Positions 36,674-46,161 of a stretch of 64,000 nt of DNA are shown piece by piece. Source of the stretch: Neorhizobium alkalisoli (GTDB lineage Bacteria; Pseudomonadota; Alphaproteobacteria; Rhizobiales; Rhizobiaceae); the NCBI RefSeq assembly GCF_007829835.1, contig NZ_VIWP01000002.1:1-64000 (forward strand), written 5' to 3'. The translations under genes and the position numbers were made by a program. The first letter of the stretch is position 1. Every line of letters starts with the position of its first letter. The notes below the pieces were generated by a model that saw only the letters and a program-made list of their open reading frames with translations, did not search any database and was not told the origin of the DNA.

Positions 36674-37531
36674 TCAGAAGCGCCTGAACAAGCCGGATTT
36701 CAACATCCGCAATTGGCGCCGCCATTGCGGCGGTTGCATGTCGCCGTCGAGAACCGCGGCGCCACGCCGGCGTGCCTTTTTCAGCACCGGTTCGGCAAGC
36801 GAGACCGCGAGGAAGGCCGGGAAGGTCTTTGGCGAAATGCCGCCTGCCCGGCGCGCCTTTTCGAGATGTTCGAGGCCGAGGCCGGCAAAGGCTTCGACGG
36901 CAGCCGAAATCTTCGGGCGATCTTCACCGGCGAGAAAGGTCTCGCGGTCGAGGCCGGTGGCAGAGAGGATATCGAGCGGCACGTAAAGCTGATGCCGACG
37001 ACGATGGATCGGCAGGAGAAGCAGGAAACCGGCGACAGCCTGGGCAACCCCGGCATGGCCGGCCGCCTCTGCCGAACGCGGCGCGTCCTCTGCCGAAAGC
37101 ACGAGACTGGCGAGCTGGATCAGCGCCGAGGCGGTCTCGCCGGCATAACCTTCGAGTTCGTTGCGGTCGGCAAGCGGGTCGTCATAGAGGTCAAAGGTGC
37201 GCGCCTCGATCATGTCGAGCAGCGTCTGGCGCGGCAGACGGTAGGTGTCGACCGCCTCCATCAGCGCGGCTGCAATCGGGTTGCCGCCGGTATCGCCGGC
37301 GCCGTTGCCTTCCAGAAGATCGCGCCACCACTGCAGGCGGATTTCGCCGGGCAAGGGTTCGCGCACGACGTCCCTCACCCGCGCGAGCTCGGCATTGAAG
37401 GCATAAAGCGCGGACAGTTCCGGGCGCTTGTCTTCCGGAGAAAGCAGGCAGGCGAGATAACGGTCGCGATCGCTGTCGCGCAGCGTCGTCAGGCAGATGT
37501 CGGAAGAGACGGGAGTTTCGCCGGCGGCCAT
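36674..37531 (-). CDS. Squalene/phytoene synthase family protein (NDUFAF6-like)
   Basis: The product has 285 residues. It retains the isoprenyl-synthase fold features (SALYAFNAELARVRDVV, LQWWRDLL, DLYDDPLADRNELEGYAGET), but the usual DXXXD pairs are only partly present. Its nearest non-bacterial relative by context is NDUFAF6, a complex I assembly factor. It starts 5 bases after the Mth938-like gene, whose human relative NDUFAF3 is also an assembly factor. A role in respiratory complex I assembly is therefore more likely than carotenoid synthesis, but this is inference. Confidence 0.8.
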   Translation of the reverse strand: MAAGETPVSSDICLTTLRDSDRDRYLACLLSPEDKRPELSALYAFNAELARVRDVVREPLPGEIRLQWWRDLLEGNGAGDTGGNPIAAALMEAVDTYRLPRQTLLDMIEARTFDLYDDPLADRNELEGYAGETASALIQLASLVLSAEDAPRSAEAAGHAGVAQAVAGFLLLLPIHRRRHQLYVPLDILSATGLDRETFLAGEDRPKISAAVEAFAGLGLEHLEKARRAGGISPKTFPAFLAVSLAEPVLKKARRRGAAVLDGDMQPPQWRRQLRMLKSGLFRRF

Positions 37532-37536
37532 CGGTG

Positions 37537-37923
37537 TCAGACGGCAATCAGGGCCGTCGCGACGGCGCGGGATTCGGCGAGCATGATATTGTAGGTCCGC
37601 ACGGCAGCGCCGGTGCTCATCGGGTCGGATGCGATGCCGACGGCCTTGAGCGCGGCTTTCAGATCTGCCGGAAGCGGCTTCAGGTTGGCGCCGGTGCCGA
37701 CGAGGATAACCTCGATGCCGGCGGCTTCTGCGATGACCCTGGCAAAGGCGTCGACCGTCAGCGGTTCGCCTTCCGTGATATCCCAGCCATGGATGCCGGA
37801 GGGCAGGCAGAGAATGGAACCGCGATGCGACATGTCGGCAAAGCGGAAACCGCCATTGCCATAGGCATCGATCGGTGCGCGACCGGGAAAATGGGCTTCG
37901 CGGATTTCGATCCCTTTCGCCAT
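37537..37923 (-). CDS. Mth938-like domain protein (NDUFAF3 homologue)
   Basis: The product has 128 residues covering the whole domain: IDAYGNGGFRFADMSHRGSI, then LPSGIHGWDI and VILVGTGANLKPLPADLKAA. It is soluble, without signal or membrane segments. In mitochondria the homologue helps assemble complex I. It is probably the first gene of a two-gene unit with the squalene-synthase-like gene, after a terminator that ends yajC. Confidence 0.87.
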   Translation of the reverse strand: MAKGIEIREAHFPGRAPIDAYGNGGFRFADMSHRGSILCLPSGIHGWDITEGEPLTVDAFARVIAEAAGIEVILVGTGANLKPLPADLKAALKAVGIASDPMSTGAAVRTYNIMLAESRAVATALIAV

Positions 37924-37955
37924 ATCGCGTCTTTCTGTCAGTCAGTCGTCATTGA

Positions 37956-37980
37956 AAACAGGCCCGCCGAAGCGGGCCTT
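37956..37980 (-). terminator. Terminator after yajC
   Basis: A 7-bp GGCCCGC stem with a TTCG loop on the minus strand is followed by TGTTTTC. Confidence 0.75.
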
Positions 37981-37999
37981 GTCGAATTACCTGGCCGAA

Positions 38000-38356
38000 T
38001 TACTTGGTCGGGGCTTCGGTCTTGACCGGCTCGCCCTTGACGCGGACTTCGGCAATATAGGTGCGCATGGCGCGAACCTTGACGCCTTCGGCGATTTCGA
38101 CTTCGACTTCGTTGTCGTCGATCACCTTCGAAACCTTGCCGACAAGACCGCCGCCGAGCACGACCTGATCACCACGACGGATGCTGGTCAGGGTTTCCTG
38201 ACGCTTCTTGGCCTGGGCACGCTGCGGACGGATCAGGAAGAAATACCAGACCACCATCAGCGGCGCGAACAGCAGAACCATCTGCAGGATGGAATCGGTG
38301 CTGGAACCCGCCGGGGCCGCTCCGCTCGCCTGGGCGAAAGCATCAGTAATGAACAT
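38000..38356 (-). CDS. yajC: Sec translocon accessory protein YajC
   Basis: This 118-residue single-span membrane protein normally associates with SecDF. The helix is SILQMVLLFAPLMVVWYFFL, followed by the family motif IRPQRAQAKKRQETLTSIRR and GDQVVLGGGLVGKV. AGGAG precedes the ATG at 38356. It stands alone: secD/secF, usually next, are not in this window. Confidence 0.93.
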   Translation of the reverse strand: MFITDAFAQASGAAPAGSSTDSILQMVLLFAPLMVVWYFFLIRPQRAQAKKRQETLTSIRRGDQVVLGGGLVGKVSKVIDDNEVEVEIAEGVKVRAMRTYIAEVRVKGEPVKTEAPTK

Positions 38357-38524
38357 CAAGAACTCCTAGGATGATCGGAGACCCTGGCCCCCGTTACAAG
38401 CCGCCGGAATATAGTTGTGATCGGCGCGAATGCAACAGAAAGCACTCAGGTACCGTACTGAATCCACGGTGCAAAGGCTTTTGATGCTCTAACGAAGGTG
38501 TTACCCGGTTGCAAACGACGGTCG

Positions 38525-38705
38525 CGGCACCCAGACGAAACAGTCGGCCGCCTTCAAAAACCTCGAGGAAATACCGATGCCAGATGAGATCAACCTCCAG
38601 ATCCTTGCCGAAGTCAGACGCCTTGCCGACGCCATGGAACGGCTCGCCGGACCGCCGCCCGCCATCAACGACTGGAATGCGGCCGACTGTTTCGTCTGGG
38701 TGCCG
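38525..38705. repeat. 27-bp perfect inverted repeat spanning the start of the DUF815 gene
   Basis: Arm 38525-38551 is the exact reverse complement of 38679-38705. The second arm lies inside the coding sequence (residues around AADCFVWVP); the first lies 26 bases before the ATG. The binding site and start codon fall in the 127-base loop. Confidence 0.9.
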
Positions 38706-39449
38706 GCCAATCTGAAGCTCTCGCCGGTCAAGCGCCCCAACCGCGTCGCGCTCTCATTGATCCGTGGTGTCGATCATGTGCGTGACATCCTGCATGAAAA
38801 CACGCTGCGTTTTGCCGAGGGCTTTGCCGCCAACAACGTACTCCTCTGGGGCGCGCGCGGCATGGGCAAGTCATCGCTGGTGAAGGCGGTGCATGAGGAT
38901 GTACGCGTCCAGTCCGGCGTCTCGATCAAGCTGATCGAAGTGCATCGCGAGGACATCGCCTCCCTGCCCGGCCTTCTCGATATCCTGAAGGAAAGCGGCC
39001 AGCGGGCGATCGTTTTCTGCGACGACCTGTCCTTCGATCATGACGATACGGCCTACAAGTCGCTGAAGGCGGCACTCGACGGCGGCATCGAAGGCCGGCC
39101 GGACAATGTGCTCTTCTACGCCACGTCCAACCGCCGCCATCTCCTGCCGCGTCACATGATGGAGAACGAGCAGTCGACCGCGATCAATCCGTCTGAAGCA
39201 GTCGAGGAAAAGGTGTCGCTGTCGGACCGTTTCGGCCTCTGGCTCGGTTTCCATAAATGCAGCCAGGATGACTATCTGACGATGATCGACGGTTATGCCG
39301 AACATTTCGATCTCGGCCTTACCCGCGAGGTGCTGCATCACGAGGCGCTGGAATGGGCGACGACCCGCGGCGGGCGCTCGGGCCGTGTCGCCTGGCAATA
39401 TATCCAGGATGCAGCCGGCCGGCTGCGCAAGCCGCTCGATCGCGGCTGA
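38577..39449 (+). CDS. DUF815 family AAA-type ATPase
   Basis: The product has 290 residues. Walker A is LLWGARGMGKSSLVKAVHE, Walker B is AIVFCDDLSFD, and sensor NVLFYATSNRRHLLPRHM follows; a C-terminal helical lid ends the protein. These are the features of DUF815, widespread in bacteria and of unknown role. AGGAAA precedes the ATG. It is a single gene with a terminator; its 5' region carries a long inverted repeat. Confidence 0.88.
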   Translation: MPDEINLQILAEVRRLADAMERLAGPPPAINDWNAADCFVWVPANLKLSPVKRPNRVALSLIRGVDHVRDILHENTLRFAEGFAANNVLLWGARGMGKSSLVKAVHEDVRVQSGVSIKLIEVHREDIASLPGLLDILKESGQRAIVFCDDLSFDHDDTAYKSLKAALDGGIEGRPDNVLFYATSNRRHLLPRHMMENEQSTAINPSEAVEEKVSLSDRFGLWLGFHKCSQDDYLTMIDGYAEHFDLGLTREVLHHEALEWATTRGGRSGRVAWQYIQDAAGRLRKPLDRG

Positions 39450-39476
39450 AACCCGAAATCACAATGCAAGAACAAG

Positions 39477-39504
39477 AAAAGCCCGGCATCGCTGCCGGGC
39501 TTTT
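39477..39504. terminator. Bidirectional terminator between DUF815 gene and nlpD
   Basis: A 12-bp stem AAAAGCCCGGCA/TGCCGGGCTTTT with a 4-base loop has T-runs in both directions and serves both converging genes. Confidence 0.88.
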
Positions 39505-39530
39505 CTCTGTCCCCTTGAAACGCAATACAA

Positions 39531-41141
39531 TTATTCAAGGTAGGTAGTCGGGTTGACCGGGGTCGCGTCCTTGCGGACTTCGAAATGGACCTGCGGGCGC
39601 TTGGCGTCGCCGCTCATACCGGACGCTGCGAGCGTCTGGCCGCGGGTGACCTTCTGGCCACGGGTGACGTTGATCGAACCGGCATGGCCGTAAACGGTGA
39701 CCTTGCCATCGTCGTGACGAACGAGAACCGTGTTGCCGAGCTGCTTCAGACCATTGCCGGCATAGATGACGACGCCGTTTTCGGCGGCCTTGATCGGCGT
39801 GCCTTCCGGAACCGAGATATCGATACCGTCATTGCGGTTGCCGTCGACATTGGCGCCGTAACCGGCGATGACTGCGCCGCTGACCGGCCAGCGATATTTT
39901 TCGATGCCGGTGGACTGCGGAGCGGCAGCCGAAACATCCGACTTCTTCTCGACTTCGCTGATCGAAGCGGTTTCAGCCGAAGGCTTTGCAGCGGCGGCCG
40001 GTGCGGAAGCGTGTTCGACGACAGCCGGAGCGGCGGCCTTCGGTGCAGCAGCCGGCTTTTCCGGGATGGAGGCCGTCTTGACCGGATCGGCAACCGGAGC
40101 AACCGCGTTGGCGACCTTCAGCGTCTGGCCGACACGAACGCCGCCGGTCAGGCCGTTTGCGGCCTTCAGCTGGTCGATCGGCGTACCGGTTTCCCGGGCG
40201 ATCTTGGCAAGGCTGTCACCCTGCTTCACCGTATAGGAGGCGCCGAGCTTACCGCCGGGAGGGGTAATCTTTGCAGGCTCGACCATGCCCTTGTCGCGGG
40301 CCGATGGCAGGACGGCAACCTTCTGTTCCTGCTGCGGCGCCGGTGCCGGAGCCTTGTTCTGCAGGTCGATATCGGCCGATGCCGTCTTGGCCGAGTTCGG
40401 CGCGGTGCCGAAGGTCGGAATGATCACGGCCTGGCCGGCAGCAACCTGGCCGCCATTGGCCTTCAGAATTTCCTTTTCCGGCACGCCGTAACGACGGGCA
40501 AGCGTCGCAGCGTTTTCGCCGGGCTTCAGGGTCACCTTCGGAGCGTTGACCGTCGACCAGCCGGACATCGGTTTGACCGTGCCGGTGGAGAGGTTGTCGG
40601 CGCGCATCGGCTGCGCCGTCGGGGCTGCCAGATTATGGGGGGCCGCGCCGAGAGCCGAATTGCGGCCCGGCATGGGCTGGGCCATGGCTTCCTGGCGGGT
40701 CTGCGGATCATGGGCCATCGGCGCCGGATTGCGGGCGGCCATCGGCGCAGGTGCGGCCGGCGGCAGCATCGAGGCAGACGGAGCGGCAAGCTCGTTGCGC
40801 TGTACGGCGACCGGCGCGACAGCTGCACGGGTCGGCGAACCGTAATTGCCGGCAGGCGCCGGATAAGGCTGATTCATCGCCGTATTGCGATTACCGTAAG
40901 CCGGCTGCGGCGGCAGAGCCTGACCGGAATTCAGATCACCGACCGGAACCGGCGCCTGACCGTAAGCGCCACCACCCTGTCGCGGCTGGATCGACGCGGT
41001 CGACATCGTATCTGTCTTGGAAAAAAGACCGGAGAACCGGTTGGCATCGGAACTGCAGCCCGTTGCCGCACTGGCCAGCAAGGCCGCAACCGCGAACTTT
41101 ACAAAGGACGTTCCGACTTTCGGAGCACTCTTGAGACGCAT
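39531..41141 (-). CDS. nlpD: NlpD/DipM-like lipoprotein with two LysM and a degenerate LytM (M23) domain
   Basis: This 536-residue envelope lipoprotein likely activates cell-division amidases. A signal peptide ends in a lipobox at Cys29 (ASAATGC). A long Pro/Ala-rich linker precedes LysM 1 (about 203-242) and LysM 2 (302-343), then the M23 domain (435-530). The zinc site is incomplete: the expected first His is Asn437 (NDGIDIS), and the final HxH is Gln-Val-His519; His486 remains. It is thus probably catalytically inactive, like E. coli NlpD/EnvC. The order serS-surE-pcm-nlpD supports the name. Confidence 0.87.
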   Translation of the reverse strand: MRLKSAPKVGTSFVKFAVAALLASAATGCSSDANRFSGLFSKTDTMSTASIQPRQGGGAYGQAPVPVGDLNSGQALPPQPAYGNRNTAMNQPYPAPAGNYGSPTRAAVAPVAVQRNELAAPSASMLPPAAPAPMAARNPAPMAHDPQTRQEAMAQPMPGRNSALGAAPHNLAAPTAQPMRADNLSTGTVKPMSGWSTVNAPKVTLKPGENAATLARRYGVPEKEILKANGGQVAAGQAVIIPTFGTAPNSAKTASADIDLQNKAPAPAPQQEQKVAVLPSARDKGMVEPAKITPPGGKLGASYTVKQGDSLAKIARETGTPIDQLKAANGLTGGVRVGQTLKVANAVAPVADPVKTASIPEKPAAAPKAAAPAVVEHASAPAAAAKPSAETASISEVEKKSDVSAAAPQSTGIEKYRWPVSGAVIAGYGANVDGNRNDGIDISVPEGTPIKAAENGVVIYAGNGLKQLGNTVLVRHDDGKVTVYGHAGSINVTRGQKVTRGQTLAASGMSGDAKRPQVHFEVRKDATPVNPTTYLE

Positions 41142-41296
41142 CACTCGACCTACACCCACGCAACTATATCGTGAGAGTGATTAAAGCGCGTTAGTCTTAC
41201 CGCCCGGTTAAAGCGGCACTATCAGATCGAATTTTTTGTCAAATTGATAACCATGACAAAAGAGAGCCGCTCCACCAGCGGAACCTTTTCGGCAGG

Positions 41297-41953
41297 TCAG
41301 AGGGCGGCGGCCATCTGCGGAACGAGCGGCAGATAGGGTACGGTAAAGAGGTCTTCCCGCTCGAAACGGCTGCCGGTCTTGGTGAGACGCACCATCAGGC
41401 AGGTATCCATACCTTCCATGACGAGAGGTGCGACCATCGAGCCGCCATGGGTCAACTGGTCGGCATAAAAGCGCGGCATTGCCGGGAAGGCTGCGGTCAC
41501 GAAAATGCGGTCGAACGTGCCCTCGCCCGGCATGCCATTGCTGCCATCGGCCTGGCGCACGATGACATTGCGCAGGCCGAGTTCGTCCATCCGCGCCTGC
41601 GCATCGGCCGTCAGGGTGCGATAACGATCGACGCTCAGGACACGTTCGGCAATCCGGCCGATCACGGCTGCGCTAAAACCGCTGCCGGTGCCGATTTCGA
41701 GAACGCGATGGCCGGGCTTCACCTGCAGCTTCGACAGAAGCCGCACGGCAAGATCTGCTCCTTCCATGAAGGAGCCGCAGTCGATCGGCACGGTCCGGCT
41801 GGAATAGGCCTCGTCAGTCAAGGTCGCCGGTACGAATTGCGAGCGCGGCGTCTGTTCGACGGCCGTCAGGAGATCGAGATCGGAAATGCCCTCGGAGCGC
41901 AGGCGCAGCACAAGGGCGGCAAAACCTTCTTTCTCGAGCATGGCCGATTTCAA
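41297..41953 (-). CDS. pcm: Protein-L-isoaspartate O-methyltransferase
   Basis: The 218-residue product repairs damaged aspartyl residues by SAM-dependent methylation. It has the family start sites RSQFVP and the SAM motif [20 protein letters not shown], with FDRIFVTAA and GGSMVAPL. The TTG at 41953 (GGAG 8 bases upstream, overlapping the surE stop by 4 bases) is preferred; an ATG at 41941 is the alternative. Confidence 0.9.
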   Translation of the reverse strand: MKSAMLEKEGFAALVLRLRSEGISDLDLLTAVEQTPRSQFVPATLTDEAYSSRTVPIDCGSFMEGADLAVRLLSKLQVKPGHRVLEIGTGSGFSAAVIGRIAERVLSVDRYRTLTADAQARMDELGLRNVIVRQADGSNGMPGEGTFDRIFVTAAFPAMPRFYADQLTHGGSMVAPLVMEGMDTCLMVRLTKTGSRFEREDLFTVPYLPLVPQMAAAL

Positions 41954-42735
41954 CGGGCGGCTCCAAATCCCAATCCGGTTGATCCGAGTGCGGTTGCGAG
42001 GCGATCCTGCACCGAATAATCGGTGAGGTCCAGCTTCAGCGGTGTCACGGAAATCTTGTTTTCCTTGAGCGTCTGAATATCGGTGCCGTCGCGAAAATTG
42101 CCTTTCCGGTCGGAAAATTTCAGCCAGTAATAGGGACGGCCACGGCCATCCTCGCGGGCATCGATCATCAGGCCGAAATCAAGCTTGCCCTGGGAGGTCA
42201 CTTCCACGCCCTGCACCTCTTCCGGGGCACAATGCGGGAAATTGACATTGAGGAAGGTTCCGTCCGGAAGCTCGACCGTCATCAGCGTCTTCAACAGGTC
42301 GGACGCGTAAGTCTCCGCAACTTCCCAAGGCGTAAACCGGCCGTTTTCCTTGCGCGCCGCCTGGCTGACGGCGATCGAACGGACGCCCTGCAGCGTTCCC
42401 TCGATCGCGCCGGCAACCGTGCCCGAATAGGTGATGTCGTCGGCCATGTTGCCGCCGTCATTGATGCCCGACAGAACGAGATCCGGCTTGCCGCCCATGA
42501 TCTCGCTGATCGCCATGATGACGCAATCAGTCGGCGTGCCGCGCAGCGCGTAACGCTTGTCTTCGATCTTGCGCAGGCGCAGGGGCTCGGACAGCGTCAG
42601 CGAATGGGCAAGACCGCTCTGGTCGGTCTCGGGTGCGACGATCCAGACGTCGTCGGACATCGTGCGGGCGATCCGTTCGAGAACCGCCAGCCCTTCCGCG
42701 TGGATGCCGTCGTCATTGGTCAGAAGAATGCGCAT
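41950..42735 (-). CDS. surE: 5'/3'-nucleotidase SurE
   Basis: This 261-residue metal-dependent nucleotidase acts in stress survival. The N-terminal catalytic motif is [16 protein letters not shown], and [20 protein letters not shown] carries further metal ligands. The start at 42735 overlaps the serS stop (TGATG), so translation is coupled; the long upstream frame is an artefact. Confidence 0.95.
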   Translation of the reverse strand: MRILLTNDDGIHAEGLAVLERIARTMSDDVWIVAPETDQSGLAHSLTLSEPLRLRKIEDKRYALRGTPTDCVIMAISEIMGGKPDLVLSGINDGGNMADDITYSGTVAGAIEGTLQGVRSIAVSQAARKENGRFTPWEVAETYASDLLKTLMTVELPDGTFLNVNFPHCAPEEVQGVEVTSQGKLDFGLMIDAREDGRGRPYYWLKFSDRKGNFRDGTDIQTLKENKISVTPLKLDLTDYSVQDRLATALGSTGLGFGAAR

Positions 42736-44018
42736 CAGGCAGCCCGCTCGATCTTGGTGAGGCCTCCCATATAGGGCAGAAGCGCGTCCGGAATTGTGAC
42801 GGAACCATCTTCGTTCAGATAGTTTTCCATGACGGCGATCAGGCAACGGCCGACGGCGGTGCCGGAACCGTTCAGCGTGTGAACGAATTTCAGCGCCTTC
42901 TCGTCCTTACCGCGATAACGGGCATTCATGCGACGGCCCTGGAAATCGCCGCAGACCGAGCAGGACGAGATTTCGCGGAACGTATCCTGACCCGGCAGCC
43001 AGACCTCGATGTCATAGGTCTTGCGGGCGCCAAAGCCCATGTCGCCGGTGCAGAGCGTCATGGTGCGGAAATGCAGGCCGAGACGCTTCAACACGTTCTC
43101 CGCGCATTCGGTCATGCGCTCGTGTTCGGCAACAGCACTTTCAGCATCAGTGATCGAGACCAGCTCGCATTTCCAGAACTGGTGCTGGCGCAGCATGCCG
43201 CGCGTATCGCGACCGGCCGAACCCGCTTCCGAACGGAAGGACGGGGTCAGCGCTGTGAAGCGCAAAGGCAGCTTTTCCTGTTCCAGCACTTCGGCGGAGA
43301 CAAGGTTGGTGAGCGTCACTTCGGCCGTCGGGATCAGCCAGCGGCCGTCCGTGGTCTTGAAGAGGTCTTCGGCAAATTTCGGCAGCTGGCCGGTGCCGAA
43401 CATTGCCTCGTCACGCACCATCAGCGGCGACGACACTTCGGTATAACCGTGTTCGCCGGTATGCATGTCGATCATGAACTGGCCGAGCGCGCGTTCGAGA
43501 CGGGCGAGCGGCCCGGTCAGGACCGTGAAGCGCGAACCGGAGAGTTTTGCGGCGCGTTCGAAATCCATATAGCCGAGCGCTTCGCCGATTTCGAAATGCT
43601 CTTTCGCGGCATGATTCCAGCCCGGCTTCTGGCCGACCGTGCGCTTGACGACATTGTCGTGCTCGTCCTTGCCGACCGGTACGTCGTCGAACGGAATGTT
43701 GGGGATGCGCGACAGGGCGTCTTCGAGGGCGGCGACCGCTTCGCGCTCTTCGCGCTCGGCTTCCGACATCGTGTCCTTGATGGTCGCAACTTCGGCCTTC
43801 AGCTTGTCGGCAAGCTCGGCATTCTTCTGTGCCATGGCAGCGCCGATCTCCTTGGAGGCGGCGTTGCGGCGTGACTGCATGTCCTGAAGCGTCTGGATGA
43901 CGGACCGGCGGCGGTCGTCGAGGCCAATAAGGGTTGCAGCCATCGGCTCGGCGCTGCGCTTTGCGAGTGCTGCGTCCAGAGCTTCCGGATTGTCACGGAT
44001 CCATTTGATATCAAGCAT
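42735..44018 (-). CDS. serS: Serine-tRNA ligase
   Basis: This 427-residue class II synthetase has the N-terminal coiled-coil tRNA arm (residues about 30-110), motif 2 [20 protein letters not shown] and motif 3 [25 protein letters not shown] precedes the ATG. It heads the serS-surE-pcm-nlpD run, directly after tatC. Confidence 0.96.
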   Translation of the reverse strand: MLDIKWIRDNPEALDAALAKRSAEPMAATLIGLDDRRRSVIQTLQDMQSRRNAASKEIGAAMAQKNAELADKLKAEVATIKDTMSEAEREEREAVAALEDALSRIPNIPFDDVPVGKDEHDNVVKRTVGQKPGWNHAAKEHFEIGEALGYMDFERAAKLSGSRFTVLTGPLARLERALGQFMIDMHTGEHGYTEVSSPLMVRDEAMFGTGQLPKFAEDLFKTTDGRWLIPTAEVTLTNLVSAEVLEQEKLPLRFTALTPSFRSEAGSAGRDTRGMLRQHQFWKCELVSITDAESAVAEHERMTECAENVLKRLGLHFRTMTLCTGDMGFGARKTYDIEVWLPGQDTFREISSCSVCGDFQGRRMNARYRGKDEKALKFVHTLNGSGTAVGRCLIAVMENYLNEDGSVTIPDALLPYMGGLTKIERAA

Positions 44019-44070
44019 CTTTTCCTGCCTTCAGCCAGATGCCGCGGCTGCTTTAGGCGTGAGCTTCAGC

Positions 44071-44898
44071 TCACGCCTTGTCGGTCTCGGCGACGTCCGA
44101 AGAATCCTGGTCCTTGAGGGCTTCATCGGCACGCTTGCGCTCGACGAGTCGCGCGGCGTAGATGGAAATCTCGTAGAGAAGGATAGTCGGCAGCGCAAGG
44201 CCGATCTGGGACATCGGATCGGGCGGCGTCAGGACGGCCGCGGCGATGAAGGCGATGACGATCGCGAACTTGCGCTTCTCGCGCAGCCAGTCGCTGGTGA
44301 GCAGGCCGACGCGGGCCAAGAGCGTCGTGACGACCGGCAGCTGGAAGACCAGCCCGAAGGACAGGACCAGCGTCATGATCAGGCTCAGGTATTCCGAGAC
44401 GCGCGGCAGGAGCGAAATCCCGACCTCGCCTTCCGTCGGCGCCTGCTGCATCGCCAGGAAGAACCACATGATCATCGGCGTGAAGAAGAAATAGACCAGC
44501 GCCGCGCCAAGCAGGAACAGGATCGGGGATGCGACGAGGAAAGGCAGGAAAGCCTGACGCTCGTTCTTGTAGAGGCCCGGTGCGACGAACTTGTAGATCT
44601 GCGAGGCGATCACCGGGAAGGCAATCACCAGGGCACCGAACATCGCGACCTTCACCTGGGTGAAGAAGAATTCCTGCGGTGCCGTATAGATCAGCTCCGA
44701 CTTGGCGACATCGAGATGCGCCCAGAGGACTGCCCATTTATAGGGGATGACCAGCAGGTTGAAGAGCTGCTTGGCGAAGAAGAAGCAGCAGATGAAAGCC
44801 ACGAAAAACGCGCCGATCGACCAGATCAGGCGGGTCCGCAATTCCATCAGATGCTCGATGAGCGGCTGCGGCTTGTCCTGGTAGTCACCGCTGCTCAT
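44071..44898 (-). CDS. tatC: Sec-independent translocase TatC
   Basis: This 275-residue protein with six helices is the signal-peptide receptor of the Tat pathway. It begins with the family motif PLIEHLMELRTRLIWSIGAF; the conserved segment FTQVKVAMFGALVIAFPVIA follows. The start overlaps the tatB stop by 4 bases. The C-terminus has an extra charged tail. Confidence 0.95.
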   Translation of the reverse strand: MSSGDYQDKPQPLIEHLMELRTRLIWSIGAFFVAFICCFFFAKQLFNLLVIPYKWAVLWAHLDVAKSELIYTAPQEFFFTQVKVAMFGALVIAFPVIASQIYKFVAPGLYKNERQAFLPFLVASPILFLLGAALVYFFFTPMIMWFFLAMQQAPTEGEVGISLLPRVSEYLSLIMTLVLSFGLVFQLPVVTTLLARVGLLTSDWLREKRKFAIVIAFIAAAVLTPPDPMSQIGLALPTILLYEISIYAARLVERKRADEALKDQDSSDVAETDKA

Positions 44899-45698
44899 GC
44901 GTCGTCCTTCGGTGTCTCGGTCTTCTTGGTCGCGCGCTTGCGGGGTGCCTTAGCGACAGCCTGTTCAAGCTTTTCGACCAGCGGGGTTTCGACGGGAGCA
45001 GCAGGCTTAGCCGCACGGCTGCGCTTCGGTTTTTCGGCAGGTTCTACCGCTTCGACGATCTTGATCGTCTTTGCGGAGACCCGCTTCGGCTTTGCCGGCG
45101 CAGCCGCAGCCACTTCAGCAACCGGCGCGGCAGCCGCCTTTTCAGCAGCAGACTTGCGGGGTGCACGAGGCTTCTTTTCCGTAACAGCAGCAGTCGCCGG
45201 AGCAGGTGTTGCCGCCGGTGTCGCGACAAGGGGTGCCACCGGGGCCGCCATGGGAGCGGACTGAACGGGTGCTACCGGAGACGCGGCCAGAGGCTCTACG
45301 CTCGGCGGCACTTCCGGAGTTGCGGCAACCGCCGACGATCCTTCGACCGCCTGCTGGGCGTCCACATCCGTCTTCGCCTCTTCCGTAGAGGGGACCTGCG
45401 TCGCCTTCTGGAGATCGTTGCGGATATCCTGCCCCATCTGCCGCAGCGGATTGATGGCATCCCGCAGCGCGTTGGTGGGGTTCAGGCTCTTTGCATCGGA
45501 GATCGTCTTGCGGACGTCGTCAAATTCCGATTCGCGAAGCGCCTCATCGAACTGAGCCCGGAAATCTCCGGCCATTTTGCGGAAATTGGACGTCATCTTG
45601 CCGAAGGCGCGCAACATCGGCGGCAGGTCCTTCGGACCAACCACAACGATGAGCACGACAGCGATGACGAGTATCTCGGACCAACCGATATCGAACAT
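44895..45698 (-). CDS. tatB: Sec-independent translocase TatB
   Basis: The single helix MFDIGWSEILVIAVVLIVVV with GPKDLPPMLRAFGK, followed by an amphipathic helix, is classical TatB. At 267 residues it is far longer than E. coli TatB (171), because of an Ala/Pro/Lys-rich C-terminal half from about residue 115. It forms the receptor complex with TatC. Confidence 0.93.
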   Translation of the reverse strand: MFDIGWSEILVIAVVLIVVVGPKDLPPMLRAFGKMTSNFRKMAGDFRAQFDEALRESEFDDVRKTISDAKSLNPTNALRDAINPLRQMGQDIRNDLQKATQVPSTEEAKTDVDAQQAVEGSSAVAATPEVPPSVEPLAASPVAPVQSAPMAAPVAPLVATPAATPAPATAAVTEKKPRAPRKSAAEKAAAAPVAEVAAAAPAKPKRVSAKTIKIVEAVEPAEKPKRSRAAKPAAPVETPLVEKLEQAVAKAPRKRATKKTETPKDDA

Positions 45699-45733
45699 TC
45701 AATAAGGCTCCTGGAACCCGCAGGTCGATCCCA

Positions 45734-45958
45734 TCAGGACCGGCTGGTTTCCTTGACCTCGTCGGCCTTGTGATCGACCGTCTTTGCAGTGGTCGTACCA
45801 TTGCCGGCTTCCGGGGCGTCCTCGTCGGTCATGCCCTTCTTGAAGCTCTTGATACCCTTTGCGACGTCGCCCATCAGTTCAGGGATCTTGCCACGGCCAA
45901 ACAGGACCAGCACGATCACAAGAACGATCAGCCAATGCCACACACTAAACGAACCCAT
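45734..45958 (-). CDS. tatA: Sec-independent translocase TatA
   Basis: This 74-residue pore-forming subunit has the helix [20 protein letters not shown], the hinge [12 protein letters not shown] and an amphipathic helix, then an acidic tail. GGAG precedes the ATG. It is the first gene of tatABC. Confidence 0.95.
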   Translation of the reverse strand: MGSFSVWHWLIVLVIVLVLFGRGKIPELMGDVAKGIKSFKKGMTDEDAPEAGNGTTTAKTVDHKADEVKETSRS

Positions 45959-46138
45959 AATCCAACTCCATTAGAACGTAATTACCGATGTAAGCTCTTT
46001 GGGCTGGTTTTTCAAACACCAAATACAGGTTCGCAATGCTCCTCCCGGACGTTGTTAACCGCCGGAAGCAGATCGGGTCACAAGCGCATGCAAATTGTGC
46101 AAGACTTTATCGAAAGCTCAGAAATGCACCGTAAGATG

Positions 46139-46161
46139 CCGGTTTTTAACGCAAAAACCGG
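46139..46161 (-). terminator. Hairpin directly after scpB
   Basis: A 9-bp stem CCGGTTTTT/AAAAACCGG with a 5-base loop abuts the scpB stop codon. No T-run follows, so its strength as a terminator is uncertain. Confidence 0.5.
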
